DNA of 64,000 nt from Utricularia gibba (taxonomy: Eukaryota; Streptophyta; Magnoliopsida; Lamiales; Lentibulariaceae): assembly GCA_002189035.1 (NCBI GenBank), contig NEEC01000018.1:930001-994000 (forward strand), read 5' to 3'. This document shows, piece by piece, positions 61,820-64,000 of the stretch; positions within the stretch are counted from its first letter, which is position 1; every line of letters starts with the position of its first letter. The position numbers and the translations under genes were made by a program. Below the pieces are notes generated by a model, which saw only the letters and a list, made by a program, of their open reading frames with translations, was not told where the DNA came from and did not search any database.

Positions 61820-64000
61820 ATGAGGTTAAGTGCGTTTGTGAAGAAGGGGAAAAGGCAAGCGCCAAGACGAGAGAATGCCTCCTCCAGTTCGTCTCTGCGA
61901 ATGCGGACCTCAGATTCCGCCCCTCACCCCATTTCCAAGCGGGGGAATCGCTCCATCTTCTACGCTTTCTCTTCCTTGCTTGTTTTCCTATTTTGCGCAT
62001 TCCTCCTCAGCAAAAACGTTCTCCACCCACCAAACCTCGATTCCTACATCGATTTCATTTCTAGGAGGGCGCCTAATGATGCTTTGGAGAAATCTGGTCA
62101 GTCACAAAACCCCGCGTCTGTGGATCTTGATGAGGTAGGAGAGAAGGGAGTGGCCTCATCGTTGAAGACTGAAAACAGTGAAGAAGCAGCAGTGCCCGTG
62201 TCATCAAGTTCTGACCTTGATGTTCAGTATGATCAGAAATCAGAGGCTAGCCTGAAAACCAGCGACCCCAAATCGTCGTTTGAGGAATTTGATCTTCCCG
62301 ATTCATCAACATCGGTTATTGACGAGAAAACTGAGGGAGTACAAGGCGTACTTTACATCTATGGGGCATCTGTTGAGAAGGGAGTTCCATCAGGCGCTAA
62401 TGCGGCTGCTATTGACAATGTATTTCTCGAAAAGCTGAGGAATTGTGACTTTTATAGAGGTAAATGGATCGAGGATGACAACCGTCCAATTTATGCACCG
62501 GGCAAGTGCCCGTATGTGGATGAAGCTTTTGATTGTCAGAGCAATGGGAGGCCTGATTCCGGCTACTTGAAATGGAGATGGAAGCCCGACGAATGTGATC
62601 TTCCCAGGTTGTTCATGTATTACTTTTTGCTACTGTTCACTTATTCTTGGGTCCGGGTAATGGTGGTCCATAGCAATCCTCAATTATTATGCTTGTTCGG
62701 ACCATAATCTACTTTTTTGAGCCATTTATTGATGAGAGAGGATACATTCGTAGTATGTGAATTTTACAGCCTTAGAAAAAGATTCTTTGAGGAAGAAAGG
62801 ATTGCACTTTCCTGTAAGTATACATGAGAAAAAGTTAAAATTTAGCTCATTGTGTGATTTTGTGTTTCCTGCCAACTCTTTACGCCTGTGGTCCTTTTCA
62901 CCGTGGTTGACTGTAACGCTGATGTAGGTGTGATAATTTCGTTTCGTTTTTTCAATGTATGGTTGCTATATCAGGTTCAATGCAACAGATTTTTTGGTAA
63001 GACTTAGCGGAAGGAGGCTTATGCTGGTGGGAGACTCAATGAACCGCAATCAGTTTGAGTCTCTCCTCTGTCTCCTGCGCGAAGGGCTGCCTGATAAGAG
63101 TAGAATGGTTGAAATCCATGGCTATAAAATCACAAAGGGACGAGGGTACTATGTTTTCAAATTCGAGGTAACTGCAATCTTGTGATCAAAATTTACTTAC
63201 TCTGAAAGCTAATGTAACACACTAGTTGGTGAATTCTGTGAAGCAGGATTTCAACTGTACTGTGGAGTTTATCCGATCACATTTTCTTGTGCGTGAAGGG
63301 ATTCGTGTGAATGCCCAAGGAAACTCAAACCCCACTTTGTCTATTGACAAGATCGATAAAAGTGCTAAACGTTGGTTGAGAGCTGATATTCTTGTTTTCA
63401 ACACGGGACATTGGTGGACTCATGGGAAGACCTCCAGAGGGTATGCTCCAACATTTCTCATATCCACGTTCCGCATCTAACCCCAGTGTGATGGTGCAGC
63501 AAAAACTACTATAAAGAAGGGAGCTACCTTTATCCCCAGTTTGATGCTGTTGAAGCATATAGAAGAGCCATTCGGACATGGGCTAAATGGATCAAGGCCA
63601 ACATTAGCACAGACAAACTTGTCTTGTATCGGGGCTACTCATCTGCACATTTCAGGTATCATTTCCTCTTGTTACGCTGCATTCATGCATCACAAATGTA
63701 GAAGATTTTAGTGTCTTCCTCACGCATAAACAGAGGCGGGGACTGGGATTCTGGTGGAACGTGCAATGGTGAAGACAAGCCTGTCGTTCAAGGGGCAATC
63801 CTCAAGAGCTACCCTGAGAAGATGACAATTCTGGAGGAAGTCCTCAAGGAAACTGGCGCCCCAGTTGTATTACTGAACATCACAACCTTAACCAACTATC
63901 GGAAAGACGGACATCCGTCGGTGTACGGCAAGAACGTAACCGGGCAGAAGAAGGTTTCTGCAAGAAGGCAGGATTGCAGCCATTGGTGCCTTCCGGGAGT
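61820..64000 (+). CDS. Trichome birefringence-like (TBL/DUF231) polysaccharide O-acetyltransferase, partial
   Basis: Golgi type II membrane protein that acetylates cell-wall polysaccharides (xylan, pectin or mannan, depending on the member). Exons: 61820-62607, 62975-63167, 63247-63440, 63500-63655, 63734 to the window end; about 532 residues are seen and the C-terminus is missing. Features in order: cytosolic basic N-terminus, one anchor helix (about 45-64, FYAFSSLLVFLFCAFLLS), a long acidic Ser-rich stem (about 80-190), the TBL domain with CDFYRGKWIEDDNRPIYAPG, the catalytic GDS motif (RLMLVGDSMNRNQFESLLCL), and the DUF231 part ending NYRKDGHPSVYGKN ... DCSHWCLPG with the DxxH motif. The start is the ATG at 61820. 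It resembles TBL13-type members, but the substrate cannot be inferred. A truncated relic of its last exon is at 47630. Confidence 0.93.

Overview
This is a gene-dense piece of an angiosperm nuclear genome. The evidence is split genes with GT-AG (and two GC-AG) introns, very AT-rich spacers, a Ty1/copia retrotransposon primed by initiator Met-tRNA, MITEs, and plant-only families (DUF620, homogentisate phytyltransferase, AP2/ANT, HD-Zip II, TBL). I cannot name the species. Codon use is unlike that of grasses, and a non-grass angiosperm is most likely.

Layout, left to right: an ARM-repeat protein related to PUB4 but lacking a U-box (+, 1.3-2.7 kb); a DUF620 protein (-, 7.4-8.9 kb); the ER thiol oxidase ERO1 (+, 11.7-14.0 kb) facing plastid SecY/SCY1 (-, 15.1-18.1 kb); NADPH-cytochrome P450 reductase with 18 exons (-, 18.8-22.9 kb); a nest of transposons (about 26.1-32.7 kb) in which an old decayed copia holds a Tourist-like MITE and a younger copia with both LTRs and a TATGT target duplication; an ANT/PLT-type AP2 factor (+, 33.5-35.8 kb); a glucose-6-phosphate 1-epimerase-like gene (-, 36.7-39.1 kb) and homogentisate phytyltransferase (-, 39.5-42.1 kb); an AT-rich field of fold-back elements (43.4-46.1 kb); a fragment of a TBL gene (47.6 kb); a nucleotide-sugar/triose-phosphate translocator-type transporter (+, 48.3-50.6 kb); an HD-Zip II factor (+, 54.6-55.4 kb); a secretory CPYC glutaredoxin (-, 57.2-58.5 kb); a chimeric gene (-, 60.0-61.2 kb); and a TBL/DUF231 acetyltransferase cut by the right edge (+, 61.8 kb on).

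The most unusual item is the chimera at 60.0-61.2 kb. The promoter, first exon (46 codons) and start of intron 1 of the epimerase gene at 39 kb have been copied about 22 kb away, in the same orientation. There they splice in phase to three exons of an unrelated small tail-anchored protein, giving a fully open frame of 198 codons.

Three well-conserved genes (ERO1, CPR, AP2/ANT) each carry a one-base frameshift at a run of five G or C where six would restore the frame, and SCY1 has a one-base phase conflict. Together these look more like homopolymer errors in the assembly than four independent pseudogenes. The genes are mostly unrelated housekeeping, membrane and regulatory genes and do not form a pathway cluster. 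Exon borders were worked out by hand from splice sites, reading phase and family knowledge, with no transcript support.
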